Below, in pieces: positions 1-8,815 of a DNA stretch of 64,000 bases. The stretch spans positions 248,001 through 312,000 of the forward strand of contig JACCWI010000024.1 of assembly GCA_013697725.1 (NCBI GenBank). The letters are read 5' to 3'. This DNA is from Tatlockia sp. (GTDB taxonomy: Bacteria > Pseudomonadota > Gammaproteobacteria > Legionellales > Legionellaceae). Below the pieces are notes generated by a model. That model worked only from the letters and a program-made list of their open reading frames with translations, made no database searches and was not told the origin of the DNA. Position 1 is the first letter of the stretch, and the number at the start of each line of letters is the position of its first letter. The position numbers and the translations under genes were made by a program.

Positions 1-319
1 ATAAATCGCCCTCCCAACCTACAGTACCAGCGCCTAAGGCCTCTCGCTCCGTTGAAGACATGGAGGGCATTACTTTAGCCACTTTTTGGAATAGATATTG
101 AGAGATTAATTTTCTACGTAAGGGTTTAACGGTAAATAAAATTAAAACCGTAAAAATTGTAGCTAGTAGAATTTGAGTAATAACCGCTGGTGAACCATAA
201 CGTTCAAATAATAAAGCAACCATTGCAAAGGTAATTGACCAGACGATTAAGGATGCTTGCTTGGTCAATAATAAAATTGCCAGGGAGACTACTCCTAGAA
301 GTAATAAATTATGCAACAC
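1..319 (-). CDS. fadE: Acyl-CoA dehydrogenase FadE, N-terminal part (runs off the window)
   Basis: Reading the minus strand from a GTG at 319 gives about 106 residues open to the window edge. They start with two or three hydrophobic segments and end with a block reading VMPSMSSTEREALGAGTVGWEGDL, shown here only to its key points: PSMS, TERE, GAG and WEGDL. This matches the membrane-anchored N-terminus and following conserved block of the long FadE (YafH) acyl-CoA dehydrogenases, which catalyse the first oxidation of fatty acid beta-oxidation. An AAAGGAG ribosome site lies 8 bases before the GTG. The catalytic domain is outside the window, so only the N-terminus supports the call. Confidence 0.8.
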   Translation of the reverse strand, partial: MLHNLLLLGVVSLAILLLTKQASLIVWSITFAMVALLFERYGSPAVITQILLATIFTVLILFTVKPLRRKLISQYLFQKVAKVMPSMSSTEREALGAGTVGWEGDL

Positions 320-366
320 TATTTTCTCTCCTTTAAACAGTATTTAGCCTAGATTAGAGCTTATCC

Positions 367-1158
367 TTATTCGATTATTATAGCATCCAGAACTTTTAAG
401 ATAAGCTCCGCTGCTTGATAAGGATGCTCCATGGGAAACATGTGACTTCCTTGCGTTTCATAACTTTGAATGTGAAATTTTTTTGCCATGTAGCAACGCT
501 CTGAAGCTCTAACTATTTTTGATTTATCGCCATAAATGAGCGCCGCCGGTAAAAATAATCTACCCTCATAGTTAATTAGTTGATCGGGAATTGTACGATA
601 GATAGAATATTCGATATCCCTATCGAAACGAAGCTCATAACCTCTCTCAGTTTTATTCATACCGTAATCAATATAATCTTGCAAACATTCATTACTGAAT
701 GATTTAAATAGCTCTTTTGTTTTAAGGTAAGCAATGAGCTGCTCTCGTGTTTGCCAAGATTCTCTTCGCCCCTGACTACGAGCGGCAGGCGTAATTGTAT
801 CAATGAATCCAAACCGTTTGGCTAGACGCAACAGGGTTGATTTTAAAGGACCAAGCAGAGGTGAATCCAGCAAGATAACAGCTTTGAATAAATAAGGCTG
901 TTCAATAGCCGCAAGTAAACTTAATACACCGCCTAAGGAATGACCCATAGCAATAACGGGTTCTGTTGCTTGTGTTCTCACGCTATTAATGAGTTCATCA
1001 ACTAAATAATGCCAATTATCCGTTACTGGAAATTCAATATCGTGTCCAATTTTATCGATATAACAAATATCAAAAAATGCCTCAAGTTCTGTTAACAACT
1101 GCTTGTAACAGGGTGAAGGAAAACCATTTCCATGAGCAAAGTGAATTAAATTTTTCAA
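367..1158 (-). CDS. Alpha/beta hydrolase
   Basis: The 263-residue protein has the alpha/beta-hydrolase pattern: an oxyanion-type HGNGF near residue 9, the nucleophile elbow GHSLGG with Ser74, and a late GSHMFPMEHP carrying the likely catalytic His. There is no signal peptide, so it is probably cytoplasmic. It is the last gene of the ugpA-ugpE-ugpC-DUF1189 operon and overlaps the gene before it by 4 bp. An esterase or lipase-like role on the imported compound is possible but is only inferred from position. The substrate cannot be read from the sequence. Confidence 0.8.
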   Translation of the reverse strand: MKNLIHFAHGNGFPSPCYKQLLTELEAFFDICYIDKIGHDIEFPVTDNWHYLVDELINSVRTQATEPVIAMGHSLGGVLSLLAAIEQPYLFKAVILLDSPLLGPLKSTLLRLAKRFGFIDTITPAARSQGRRESWQTREQLIAYLKTKELFKSFSNECLQDYIDYGMNKTERGYELRFDRDIEYSIYRTIPDQLINYEGRLFLPAALIYGDKSKIVRASERCYMAKKFHIQSYETQGSHMFPMEHPYQAAELILKVLDAIIIE

Positions 1159-2033
1159 CTATGCACCAATTTCTGACTATCACGCTTAACAGCCAATACT
1201 GCATAGCAAAAATAACTAGCCATCAATAACGGTAAAATTAGAGAATAGCTGCTGTAAAATAGAGCCAGAGTCATTACAAGCCAAAAAATCCATTGGAAGG
1301 GAGTCATGCTAACAATTAACAGGCGGCAGGCTTGTTTATAACTTAAGGAGGTTTTGAAAAATAATTGTGCTATAAACTGCCCCATTAAAGCAAAGACCAA
1401 CATAAAAACAGCAAACACACTTGTAGCAACGAAGATAATGGTAGGAAAAAGTAGTACGCCAAAAAAAATTTTAAGATTTAAGACTCCTGATTTTTTGACC
1501 CACTCTTTCCCTTCAAAAACCGAGTTCCCTTCTTGACTAAAGGGGTAGATTTGCACGTCATTACTGGTAGCTTCGGGCGTTGTCGTGTTAAAGAAAAACT
1601 TTGGCATGGGATAGCGCAAAAAAAGTTTATCTTGGGTCACTAGAATATTTAAATTAGGATAGGTTCCATCCAGGGTACTGATCTTTCCAGTGGTATCCAC
1701 AATGGCTACTGCCTGGCCAGATGAATTTTTAACAATATAAGGCATTGGTTGATTTATCGAAACCTTACCATTTTGCATATATAAAGTAGGCAGACCTAAC
1801 ATCGGTTGTACTATTTCTTTATTAAAAAAAGTATTAAATTCTGCAAGGACTCGCAAAGAGAAAGGCAAAGAAAGAAGGGCTATTAATAAGAATAAATAGA
1901 TAAAACCAAAACCTTTCCAACGTTTTGCAACGTCAACATAGAGTCTGCTATCAAAAAAAGACCGGTATAAAGCCTGCCAATAGCGATAGACAGGCTTATC
2001 AATAGCTCTTAAGTTTTTACCTTTTTCAGTCAT
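1155..2033 (-). CDS. DUF1189-like membrane protein
   Basis: 292 residues. A basic N-terminus is followed by a membrane segment at about 43-65, then a soluble stretch of about 110 residues (with an IVDTTG motif), then three or four closely spaced membrane segments in the C-terminal half. This topology and the IVDTTG-containing extracytoplasmic part resemble the DUF1189 family. The gene overlaps ugpC by 8 bp and the downstream hydrolase by 4 bp, so it is co-transcribed with the transporter. The function is unknown. An accessory or regulatory partner of the ABC transporter is an inference from the operon only. Confidence 0.65.
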   Translation of the reverse strand: MTEKGKNLRAIDKPVYRYWQALYRSFFDSRLYVDVAKRWKGFGFIYLFLLIALLSLPFSLRVLAEFNTFFNKEIVQPMLGLPTLYMQNGKVSINQPMPYIVKNSSGQAVAIVDTTGKISTLDGTYPNLNILVTQDKLFLRYPMPKFFFNTTTPEATSNDVQIYPFSQEGNSVFEGKEWVKKSGVLNLKIFFGVLLFPTIIFVATSVFAVFMLVFALMGQFIAQLFFKTSLSYKQACRLLIVSMTPFQWIFWLVMTLALFYSSYSLILPLLMASYFCYAVLAVKRDSQKLVHS

Positions 2034-3117
2034 ACCATCCTCCTAAACGCAGGCCTGTTTTTTGGTTAAAAAGATTTGCCTTATTAACCACAAGCCCAAG
2101 ATTTAACTGATTATCAATAATTTCAGTATCAGCAGATACCCGGACGGCAAACTGTGCATGGCCGCACAAGCTTCGGACTTGAATTAATTTATCTGCGCCC
2201 ATGTCTTCAACATAAACCACTTTAACTGAAATTTGACTTTTTTGATCCTTGGTTGCAACGGTAAGGTGTTCAGGTCTTATTGCCAATATAAGCGCTTCAT
2301 TAGATGAAAGTGGTTCAGACAATACTGGAAGAGAAAGTTCTATACCGAAAGAGGTTATTATTTTTTGGTTCGCTAAATCAACTTCTACAGGGATAAAATT
2401 AATTGGATAATGTCCTGTAAATCCAGCTACAAAAAGCGAAGCGGGTTGTTGATATAAATTTTGTGGCGTTCCAATTTGCTCGACCAGACCTTTGTTTAAA
2501 ACCAAAATACGTGAAGCGAGAGTCATAGCCTCAGTTTGATCGTGAGTTACATAAAGTGAAGTTGTGTTTAATTGCTGGTGTAATTTTTTTATTTCCTGAC
2601 GCATTTCTGTACGTAATTTAGCATCGAGATTTGATAAAGGTTCATCAAATAAAAATACAGCCGGTGAGCGAACTATAGCTCGCCCCATGGCAACTCGTTG
2701 TCGCTGTCCGCCAGAAAGTGCTCCTGGTTTACGCTTAAGAAAATCGGTTATTTGTAGCAATGCGGCCACTTCACTAACCTTTTGAAGGATAAGTTTTGCT
2801 GTCATGCCACGCATTTTTAAGCCATAGGCCATATTGTCAAAAACAGTCATGTGCGGATAGAGTGCATAGTTTTGGAAAACCATCGCCATGTCTCGCTTTG
2901 AGGGGGCTATCTGATTAACACATTGATTATTAATCAAAATCTTCCCATCGCTCACCGTATCAAGACCGGCAACGAGACGCAATAGTGTTGACTTGCCACA
3001 ACCGGAGGGACCAACAACGGCTACAAACTCACCCTTCTCTATATTTAAATCAACTTTATCTAAGATAAGTTGTTGACCATGATACTTACTCACGCCGATT
3101 AAATTTACTGTTGCCAT
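2026..3117 (-). CDS. ugpC: sn-Glycerol-3-phosphate ABC transporter ATPase UgpC
   Basis: 363 residues. Walker A GPSGCGKST lies at 36-44, Q-loop FQNYALYPHM near 81-90, signature LSGGQ at 134-138, Walker B VFLFDEP at 154-160 and the H-switch THDQ at 191-194. A C-terminal region of about 120 residues with TOBE/MalK-like character follows. It is the cytoplasmic ATPase of a CUT1-type importer and is closest in feel to E. coli UgpC (VFQNYALYPHM, NMAYGLKMRGM). It abuts ugpE (1-bp overlap). The C-terminal regulatory part is what best separates UgpC from MalK, and it was not aligned here. Confidence 0.9.
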   Translation of the reverse strand: MATVNLIGVSKYHGQQLILDKVDLNIEKGEFVAVVGPSGCGKSTLLRLVAGLDTVSDGKILINNQCVNQIAPSKRDMAMVFQNYALYPHMTVFDNMAYGLKMRGMTAKLILQKVSEVAALLQITDFLKRKPGALSGGQRQRVAMGRAIVRSPAVFLFDEPLSNLDAKLRTEMRQEIKKLHQQLNTTSLYVTHDQTEAMTLASRILVLNKGLVEQIGTPQNLYQQPASLFVAGFTGHYPINFIPVEVDLANQKIITSFGIELSLPVLSEPLSSNEALILAIRPEHLTVATKDQKSQISVKVVYVEDMGADKLIQVRSLCGHAQFAVRVSADTEIIDNQLNLGLVVNKANLFNQKTGLRLGGWYD

Positions 3118-3947
3118 TAATGCGTTAACCCCTTTTCAAACCAGCGTTGCATAGTAATTACCACCAAACAAGGCGGAAGCAAAGCAATTAAAGCGACGGT
3201 CATTATGTAATGCCATTGTGGGATCTGATCAGCAACACCAGCTAGATAGCGAATACCCATCACAATGGTAGCCATATTCGTATCTGTTGTTATCACTAAG
3301 GGCCAAAGATATTGGTTCCACCCATAAACAAAAAGGATGATAAACAAAGAGGCAATCTGCGTTTTGGATAAGGGCAAAAGGATATCATAAAAAAATCGTA
3401 AAGGACCTGCCCCATCCAATTTAGCAGCATCGGATAATTCTTGGGGGATAGTCTTAAAAAATTGCCTGAATAAAAAGGTTGCAGTAGCTGAAGCCATTAA
3501 TGGAAGACTGAGGCCGGCAAAGCTGTTGAGCCAGCCGAAAGAAGCAATCACTTGAAAAGTGGGCACTATTCTGACTTCCACGGGTAGCATCATCGTTGAA
3601 AAAATAAGAGCAAAAAATAGCCTTTTCCAAGGAAATTGAAAATAGACCAGCGCAAAAGCAGAAAATAAAGCGAGCATAATTTTTCCAGCGGCAATTAATA
3701 CCGCCATGAAAAAACTATTTAAAAGCATTTGCCAAATGGGTTGGCCGCCGGTTGCTGCAAGTCCACTAACCATTACTGTTTTAAAATTGTGAAAAAAAGA
3801 ATTCCCAGGCAAGATTGGCAGAGGCGCATGCATCAACGCAGTACCTTCATGGGATGCGGCAACAATTGCTAAATAGAGTGGAATAAATAATAAAACAATA
3901 AAACAAATTAATAAGCTGTGAACTACTAAACGGTTTAAATTCCTCAT
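3117..3947 (-). CDS. ugpE: sn-Glycerol-3-phosphate ABC transporter permease UgpE
   Basis: 276 residues with about six membrane segments. The permease signature loop is clear (LSDAAKLDGAGPLRFFYDILLP, key residues EAA-like DAA and G in DGAG), and it is the coupling helix that contacts the ATPase. Long matches to E. coli UgpE are visible: LMLPVEVRI-type MMLPVEVRIVPT, LPLMASATATFLFRQFF and VYGWNQYLWPL. It sits between ugpA (4-bp overlap) and ugpC (1-bp overlap), as in the classical ugp order. Confidence 0.92.
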   Translation of the reverse strand: MRNLNRLVVHSLLICFIVLLFIPLYLAIVAASHEGTALMHAPLPILPGNSFFHNFKTVMVSGLAATGGQPIWQMLLNSFFMAVLIAAGKIMLALFSAFALVYFQFPWKRLFFALIFSTMMLPVEVRIVPTFQVIASFGWLNSFAGLSLPLMASATATFLFRQFFKTIPQELSDAAKLDGAGPLRFFYDILLPLSKTQIASLFIILFVYGWNQYLWPLVITTDTNMATIVMGIRYLAGVADQIPQWHYIMTVALIALLPPCLVVITMQRWFEKGLTH

Positions 3948-4822
3948 TCGTAATGCACCCTCTTTTCAAGAAATCGAAATTGAAAAAGAGTAAGGCTAAT
4001 AACAATTATCATCAACAAAACAGATTGTGCAGAGGATGAGCCTGGATCCATACCGATAAAGCCATCTTTATAAACTTTATAAATTAATGTTGTCGTACTA
4101 TTTCCTGGCCCACCATTGGTCATGACATCGATAATCCCAAAGGTATCAAAAAAAGAATAAATTAAATTCATTACCAATAGAAAAAAAGTTGTTGGCGATA
4201 ACAAAGGAAAAATAATTTGCCAGAATCGTTTCCAACCTGAGGCACCGTCTATAATTGCAGCCTCAATAATTGGCTGAGGAATTGCTTTTAAGGCTGCGAA
4301 AAAAAAGAGAAAATTATAGCTAAACTGTTGCCAGCTGGCAGCTAAAATGACAACAAATAAAGCTTGTGCGGGATGAACAAGGTAATTAAATTCAAAACCA
4401 AAAAAATTTAAACTATGGGTCAGCCACCCTATTGTTGGTTGGCAAAGAAATCGCCATAATATTGCAGCAATAGCAGGCGCTACTGCATAAGGCCACAGTA
4501 ATAAGGACTTGTACAGGTTTTGGCTTTTATTACGACTTTGCACCAGAACCGCCAACAGCAAACCTACACTCATCGTAATGAGAGTAATAAAAAAAGCGAT
4601 AAACAAAGTTACCAACAGCGCTTTACCATAATCAGGATCGCGCAATAAATCGAGAAAATTGCTAAGGCCAGCAAAACGACTATGCAGACCGAAAGCATCA
4701 CTAAATAAAAGCGACTGAATTAACGCAGAGCAAGCAGGCCAAATAAAAAACAGGAGCGTAATTAGCAATTGAGGAAAAACTAAGATAAACGCTAATTTTT
4801 TATGCCTGGTATATTTTGCCAT
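3944..4822 (-). CDS. ugpA: sn-Glycerol-3-phosphate ABC transporter permease UgpA
   Basis: About 292 residues and six membrane segments. FPQLLITLLFFIWPA at the N-terminus, WPYAVAPAIAAILW, the loop EAAIIDGASGWKRFWQI and FDTFGIIDVMTNGGPG all parallel E. coli UgpA. The frame can be read from a TTG at 4828, but the ATG at 4822 is chosen because ATG is the better start and matches the family N-terminus; neither has a strong ribosome site. It is the first gene of the operon. The substrate-binding protein gene ugpB, often next to these permeases, is absent from this locus. Confidence 0.9.
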   Translation of the reverse strand: MAKYTRHKKLAFILVFPQLLITLLFFIWPACSALIQSLLFSDAFGLHSRFAGLSNFLDLLRDPDYGKALLVTLFIAFFITLITMSVGLLLAVLVQSRNKSQNLYKSLLLWPYAVAPAIAAILWRFLCQPTIGWLTHSLNFFGFEFNYLVHPAQALFVVILAASWQQFSYNFLFFFAALKAIPQPIIEAAIIDGASGWKRFWQIIFPLLSPTTFFLLVMNLIYSFFDTFGIIDVMTNGGPGNSTTTLIYKVYKDGFIGMDPGSSSAQSVLLMIIVISLTLFQFRFLEKRVHYE

Positions 4823-4918
4823 CAACAAACCAAGTTAGAGCATTGAGAGAAAGTATATAACGAAGGGTTTTGATTTGGCGATGTTTTTCGATTTTATATT
4901 TAAAGAGGAACTCAGAAC

Positions 4919-5884
4919 ATGCGTTACATTTCAATTGACAACCCCGGCTCCAATAACCAATTACGAATTGATGAAGGAAAAGTCCCAATTTGCCGTGAGA
5001 ATCAGCTCCTGATTCGAGTACGAGCAACAGCAGTGAATCGTGCTGATTTGATGCAGAGACAAGGTAAATACCCAGCTCCTCCTGGTGAATCGACGATACC
5101 AGGTTTAGAGGTCGCGGGTGATGTGGTCAGTTTAGGTAACTCCGTGCTCAATTTTAAAGTCGGTGACCGAATTTATGGCTTGGTTTCTGGCGGCGGTTAT
5201 GCAGACTATTGTTGTGTAGAACAGCAACTTGCCTCTATCATTCCTGATAATTGGGATTATGGCTACGCAGCTGCCATTCCTGAAGCCTTAATGACAACAC
5301 AGGCTACGGTTTTTTCTCTCGGCGAATTAAAAAAGAATGAAATTTTTTTTATCCATGCAGCGGGTAGCGGAATCTCGAGCTTTGCAATTCAGATGGCAAG
5401 TCTTTCTAAGGCAAAAGTCTATAGCACCAGTTCAAATCATGAAAAAATAGCTAAAGCAAAAGCGTTGGGAGCAACAGAAGTGTTTAATTATAAAACTCAA
5501 AACTTTGCAGAGCTGATGGGCGATAATTCTGTCGATTTAATTGTCGATTTTATTGGTGGCGATAACTTTCCAAAACACTTAAAATTATTAAAGACAAAAG
5601 GCCGGCTAGTACAAATAGCTTGCATGCAAGGGCATCAAGTAGGATGTGATTTAGCTAGTCTAATGCGAAAACGATTAAGCATTATGGGCTTTGTTTTAAG
5701 ACCACAATCGATTGCAGAAAAAGCGAAACTTTGGACAATCGCTCAACAAAAGTGGCTACCTTATTTGCTAAACAAAGATTTAGCCCCAATAATAGATTCT
5801 GAATTCAAGTTCAATCAAATCGAATTAGCGCATGCAAAGATGCTCAGTTCTGATCATTTTGGTAAAATTGTTATTCGGCTTTGA
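4919..5884 (+). CDS. Quinone oxidoreductase-like NAD(P)H-dependent reductase (PIG3/Qor family)
   Basis: 321 residues of the zinc-independent medium-chain dehydrogenase/reductase superfamily. The N-terminal catalytic domain carries AVNRADLMQRQGKYPAPPG and the PGLEVAG motif. The Rossmann domain has HAAGSGISSFAIQMA around 155-170, an NADPH-type loop variant. Zinc-ligand cysteines of alcohol dehydrogenases are absent. The protein probably reduces quinones or related carbonyls using NADPH in the cytoplasm. GAGGA precedes the ATG. It is divergent from ugpA and appears monocistronic. Confidence 0.85.
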   Translation: MRYISIDNPGSNNQLRIDEGKVPICRENQLLIRVRATAVNRADLMQRQGKYPAPPGESTIPGLEVAGDVVSLGNSVLNFKVGDRIYGLVSGGGYADYCCVEQQLASIIPDNWDYGYAAAIPEALMTTQATVFSLGELKKNEIFFIHAAGSGISSFAIQMASLSKAKVYSTSSNHEKIAKAKALGATEVFNYKTQNFAELMGDNSVDLIVDFIGGDNFPKHLKLLKTKGRLVQIACMQGHQVGCDLASLMRKRLSIMGFVLRPQSIAEKAKLWTIAQQKWLPYLLNKDLAPIIDSEFKFNQIELAHAKMLSSDHFGKIVIRL

Positions 5885-5948
5885 ATAAACCCTGTAACAG
5901 GCATTAATTGATAATACCTGCTCAGATTTAAATAGAGGTTTTAGGGCA

Positions 5949-7421
5949 ATGTTTAAAAAAATAACTCTGACTATTCTTTGCTTCATTACATACTCCGTAT
6001 CGGCAATTAATCTTCCTATTCATGATTTTTCTCTCAAACCATATAGTCAGAATATTGAGGACTTCTTTCCGCCCAATTCATCTGATTATCCTCAGCCCTT
6101 AGTTAATGAAGAATTTCAAAAACAGCAACTAAAGCGCTTTTATAACCACTATTTTGCTAGTGACTCACAAAGTTTATCCCCCTGGGGAGAAAATCTAGTT
6201 AGAGCTGTTTTGCCTATAGTCAAAAATTTAGAGCTAGAAAATCTGCAAAGTTTTAATAATAAGAACAAAGCAAACTCCGAGCGCCATTATGCTGAAAATT
6301 TTAAAGAACAAAGCCAAAAATGGTGGTCTAAACTAAAATACTCGATGAATTTAGATTCACTGCAAAGCTTAGATTATAAGGCAGAAAACCGAGCCATTGC
6401 TGTGAATAATAGTTTCGCGCGCGGGCTTCCAGATTCAGCACCCGATTTTTTCCATGTTAGCTTGCCAGGACAGGGATTTCCCTTCGATAATTTACAAGAA
6501 TCTGCAATTTGGGCCGGTACCCCGCTCTACGTGATTACAACTACAAGAGATAGAGCTTGGTCATTGGTATTAACTCCGGATGCCTATTTTGATTGGATTA
6601 AAAGCTCAGATCTAGCCTATGCTTCGCCTGAGTTTATTAGCCAATGGCAGCAAGCTGCAAAAAAAAACCTAGTCGCTATAGCTAAGACTGATGCTCCACT
6701 TTTCAATAGAGAACAAGATTATATATTAAGTACTTTTATCGGATCGGTTTTTCCTCTTAAACTTAGGGCTAAAGAAGAATTTTTCATTTTAGTTCCAGCT
6801 AAAGATGAACAGGCTCAAGCTTTTGCTAAAGTTGCAAGAGTTTCTGCAGATGCTGCAGTTTTAATGCCTTTAGTCGCCTCTCCTAAAAATTTTTCAGCCA
6901 TAATTAAGCAATTAATTAATAGACCTTATGGCTGGGGCGGTGCTTTTTTCTTCAACGATTGTTCTCAGGAATTGAAAAGTTTATTTACTCCTTTTGGTAT
7001 ATGGCTACCAAGAAATTCTCGTGGTCAAAGTGAGTTAAAGCCATCACTTGATTTATCGCATGCTGATATTAATGAACGGTTGGCAGTGCTGAAATCAAAG
7101 GGTCATCCTTTGATGACTCTTGTTTATATTGGCGGTCATGTTTTTCTTTATTTAGGCGAAAAAAATCAAATGGCAATCAGCTATCAAAATGTTTGGGGCT
7201 TATCGCCTGCGAACCGAGACAAACGCTATGTCATTGGTCAATCAGTTTTATTACCTATCGTTAAAAGTTTTCAAGAAAATTCGGAAATTGATTCGCAAGC
7301 AAATCGTAATTTTTTTAAAATGGTTTTTCTCGATGAATTAACGGCAACACCTGAGACGCCACGAGAATACCTAAGATTGCTCTCAGAACAACCGGATTAT
7401 CCTCAGGATTTGCGGAATTGA
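5949..7421 (+). CDS. Secreted NlpC/P60-type cell-wall hydrolase with SH3 domains
   Basis: 490 residues. A signal peptide (MFKKITLTILCFITYSVSA, about residues 1-19) sends it to the periplasm. The layout fits the 'N_NLPC_P60 - SH3 - NLPC_P60' family: an N-terminal stabilising region, SH3-like beta segments at about 170-300, then the cysteine-peptidase domain. Its nucleophile motif is FNDCSQE after RPYGWGG, and GGHVFLYLG supplies the catalytic His. The expected role is cleavage of peptidoglycan stem peptides (gamma-D-Glu-diamino acid bond). Substrate specificity is inferred from the family only. Confidence 0.85.
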   Translation: MFKKITLTILCFITYSVSAINLPIHDFSLKPYSQNIEDFFPPNSSDYPQPLVNEEFQKQQLKRFYNHYFASDSQSLSPWGENLVRAVLPIVKNLELENLQSFNNKNKANSERHYAENFKEQSQKWWSKLKYSMNLDSLQSLDYKAENRAIAVNNSFARGLPDSAPDFFHVSLPGQGFPFDNLQESAIWAGTPLYVITTTRDRAWSLVLTPDAYFDWIKSSDLAYASPEFISQWQQAAKKNLVAIAKTDAPLFNREQDYILSTFIGSVFPLKLRAKEEFFILVPAKDEQAQAFAKVARVSADAAVLMPLVASPKNFSAIIKQLINRPYGWGGAFFFNDCSQELKSLFTPFGIWLPRNSRGQSELKPSLDLSHADINERLAVLKSKGHPLMTLVYIGGHVFLYLGEKNQMAISYQNVWGLSPANRDKRYVIGQSVLLPIVKSFQENSEIDSQANRNFFKMVFLDELTATPETPREYLRLLSEQPDYPQDLRN

Positions 7422-7464
7422 TGATATAACCGATATTCATTACCCTTAGTACTGCGGCTTGTTA

Positions 7465-7487
7465 GGTATCTTAAATGGCAAGATACC
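7465..7487. terminator. Hairpin between convergent genes
   Basis: A perfect 8-bp inverted repeat (GGTATCTT / AAGATACC) with a 7-base loop lies between the convergent NlpC/P60 gene and the CLC gene. There is no T-tract, so a bidirectional terminator is only a possibility. Confidence 0.35.
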
Positions 7488-7519
7488 ATCTCAGCTGAAG
7501 CGTGACGGAAATAAATTAA

Positions 7520-8815
7520 CTATTTATCTTCTAGCTTTCTCGCCTTTCTCAGCGTGCGTCTGAGCAATTGGGTATAGATTGGCTGGTCTGCAGCAAGTTG
7601 CATGATAGTAGTTGAGGTCAAACAGCAGACCATTAAAGGTAAGATCAATGAATAGTTTTGTGTCATTTCAACTACCAACACAATTCCCGTAATTGGCGCG
7701 CGAACAGCTGCAGAGAATAAAGCGCCCATTCCTGCGACGGCGAACATGCCCGGATGAATAGTCAAATCACTTATCAAATAATTCAAAATATAAAAGGCGG
7801 CTGTTCCTAATACTGCCCCTAGAGCTAACATAGGAGCAAAAATCCCACCGGGCACACCAGTTGAATAGCTAAGCATCGTAGTAAAAAATCGAAGCACCAA
7901 GATTAATATCAAAAAGGAAAAATCAGGAGATAAACTCACTGCTCTTTGAATAATATGATAACCACCGCCTACCAGGTCGGGATAATAATAAGCAAGGAAA
8001 CCGATAAAACAGCCGACACTTAAAATATAGAGTACTCGCTGCCATTTACTGAGCTTATCTGTCAGTTCCAAGGTTCTCATTAATGTTTTATTAAATAAAA
8101 GCCCTGCAAAACCGAAAATTATGCCTAAAAGGAAAAAAAGCCATAAGGATTTAAGACTAGGTAAATCAAAGGTATCCATGGGAATTGCCGGCCCTGAACC
8201 CACAATATAGTGCAAAGTCACTGTGGCCATTACACAGGAAATCGCAATAATCTTAAGATTAATGAATGTGAACTGGAATTCATCTCGTAATTCTTCCATC
8301 ACAAACAAAACCCCTGCCAGTGGCGCATTAAAGGCACTAGCTAAACCTGCAGCGGCTCCTGCCATAATTAAGGTATCTTTTTTTTCTTGCGAAAAACGAA
8401 ATAATTCGCCATACATTTCTCCTAAATTTCCACCCATTTGAATGGTAGGGCCTTCTCGACCAAGCACTAATTTAGAAGAAATCGCCATAACCCCGCCAAA
8501 AAATTTAACTGGCAATAAACGCCGCCAGTTGATTGGTCGTTTATGGGCTAAGGCACCTTCAATTTCCTGAACACCACTACCCGCGGCTTCGGGAGCGATA
8601 TCACGTACCATAAACCAGGCAATAAAAACTAACATCATAGTAATCATTGCTGAAAATAAACCAATTAAAGCTGTTTTATTGGAAATGAAAGCAAGAGCTG
8701 CAGCAATAAAAGCATCCAAATGCTGAATAGCTAGTTGAAACAAAGAACTTATAATTCCAGTGGTTAGGCCTAATAAAATAGCTATGGAATAGTTAATTAG
8801 AATTTTATTGCGCAT
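7520..8815 (-). CDS. clcA: CLC-type chloride/proton antiporter
   Basis: 431 residues and more than ten hydrophobic segments. The CLC selectivity motifs are present: GSGVQ at 79-83 (GSGIP-type), GREGP at 119-123 with the gating Glu121, and AFNAPLAG at 161-168. The pair EE at 174-175 corresponds to the internal proton-transfer glutamate of E. coli ClcA. Having both glutamates points to a 2Cl-/H+ exchanger rather than a channel. Its start overlaps the 3' end of the anthranilate synthase gene by 11 bp, which suggests co-transcription although no functional link is obvious. Confidence 0.88.
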   Translation of the reverse strand: MRNKILINYSIAILLGLTTGIISSLFQLAIQHLDAFIAAALAFISNKTALIGLFSAMITMMLVFIAWFMVRDIAPEAAGSGVQEIEGALAHKRPINWRRLLPVKFFGGVMAISSKLVLGREGPTIQMGGNLGEMYGELFRFSQEKKDTLIMAGAAAGLASAFNAPLAGVLFVMEELRDEFQFTFINLKIIAISCVMATVTLHYIVGSGPAIPMDTFDLPSLKSLWLFFLLGIIFGFAGLLFNKTLMRTLELTDKLSKWQRVLYILSVGCFIGFLAYYYPDLVGGGYHIIQRAVSLSPDFSFLILILVLRFFTTMLSYSTGVPGGIFAPMLALGAVLGTAAFYILNYLISDLTIHPGMFAVAGMGALFSAAVRAPITGIVLVVEMTQNYSLILPLMVCCLTSTTIMQLAADQPIYTQLLRRTLRKARKLEDK

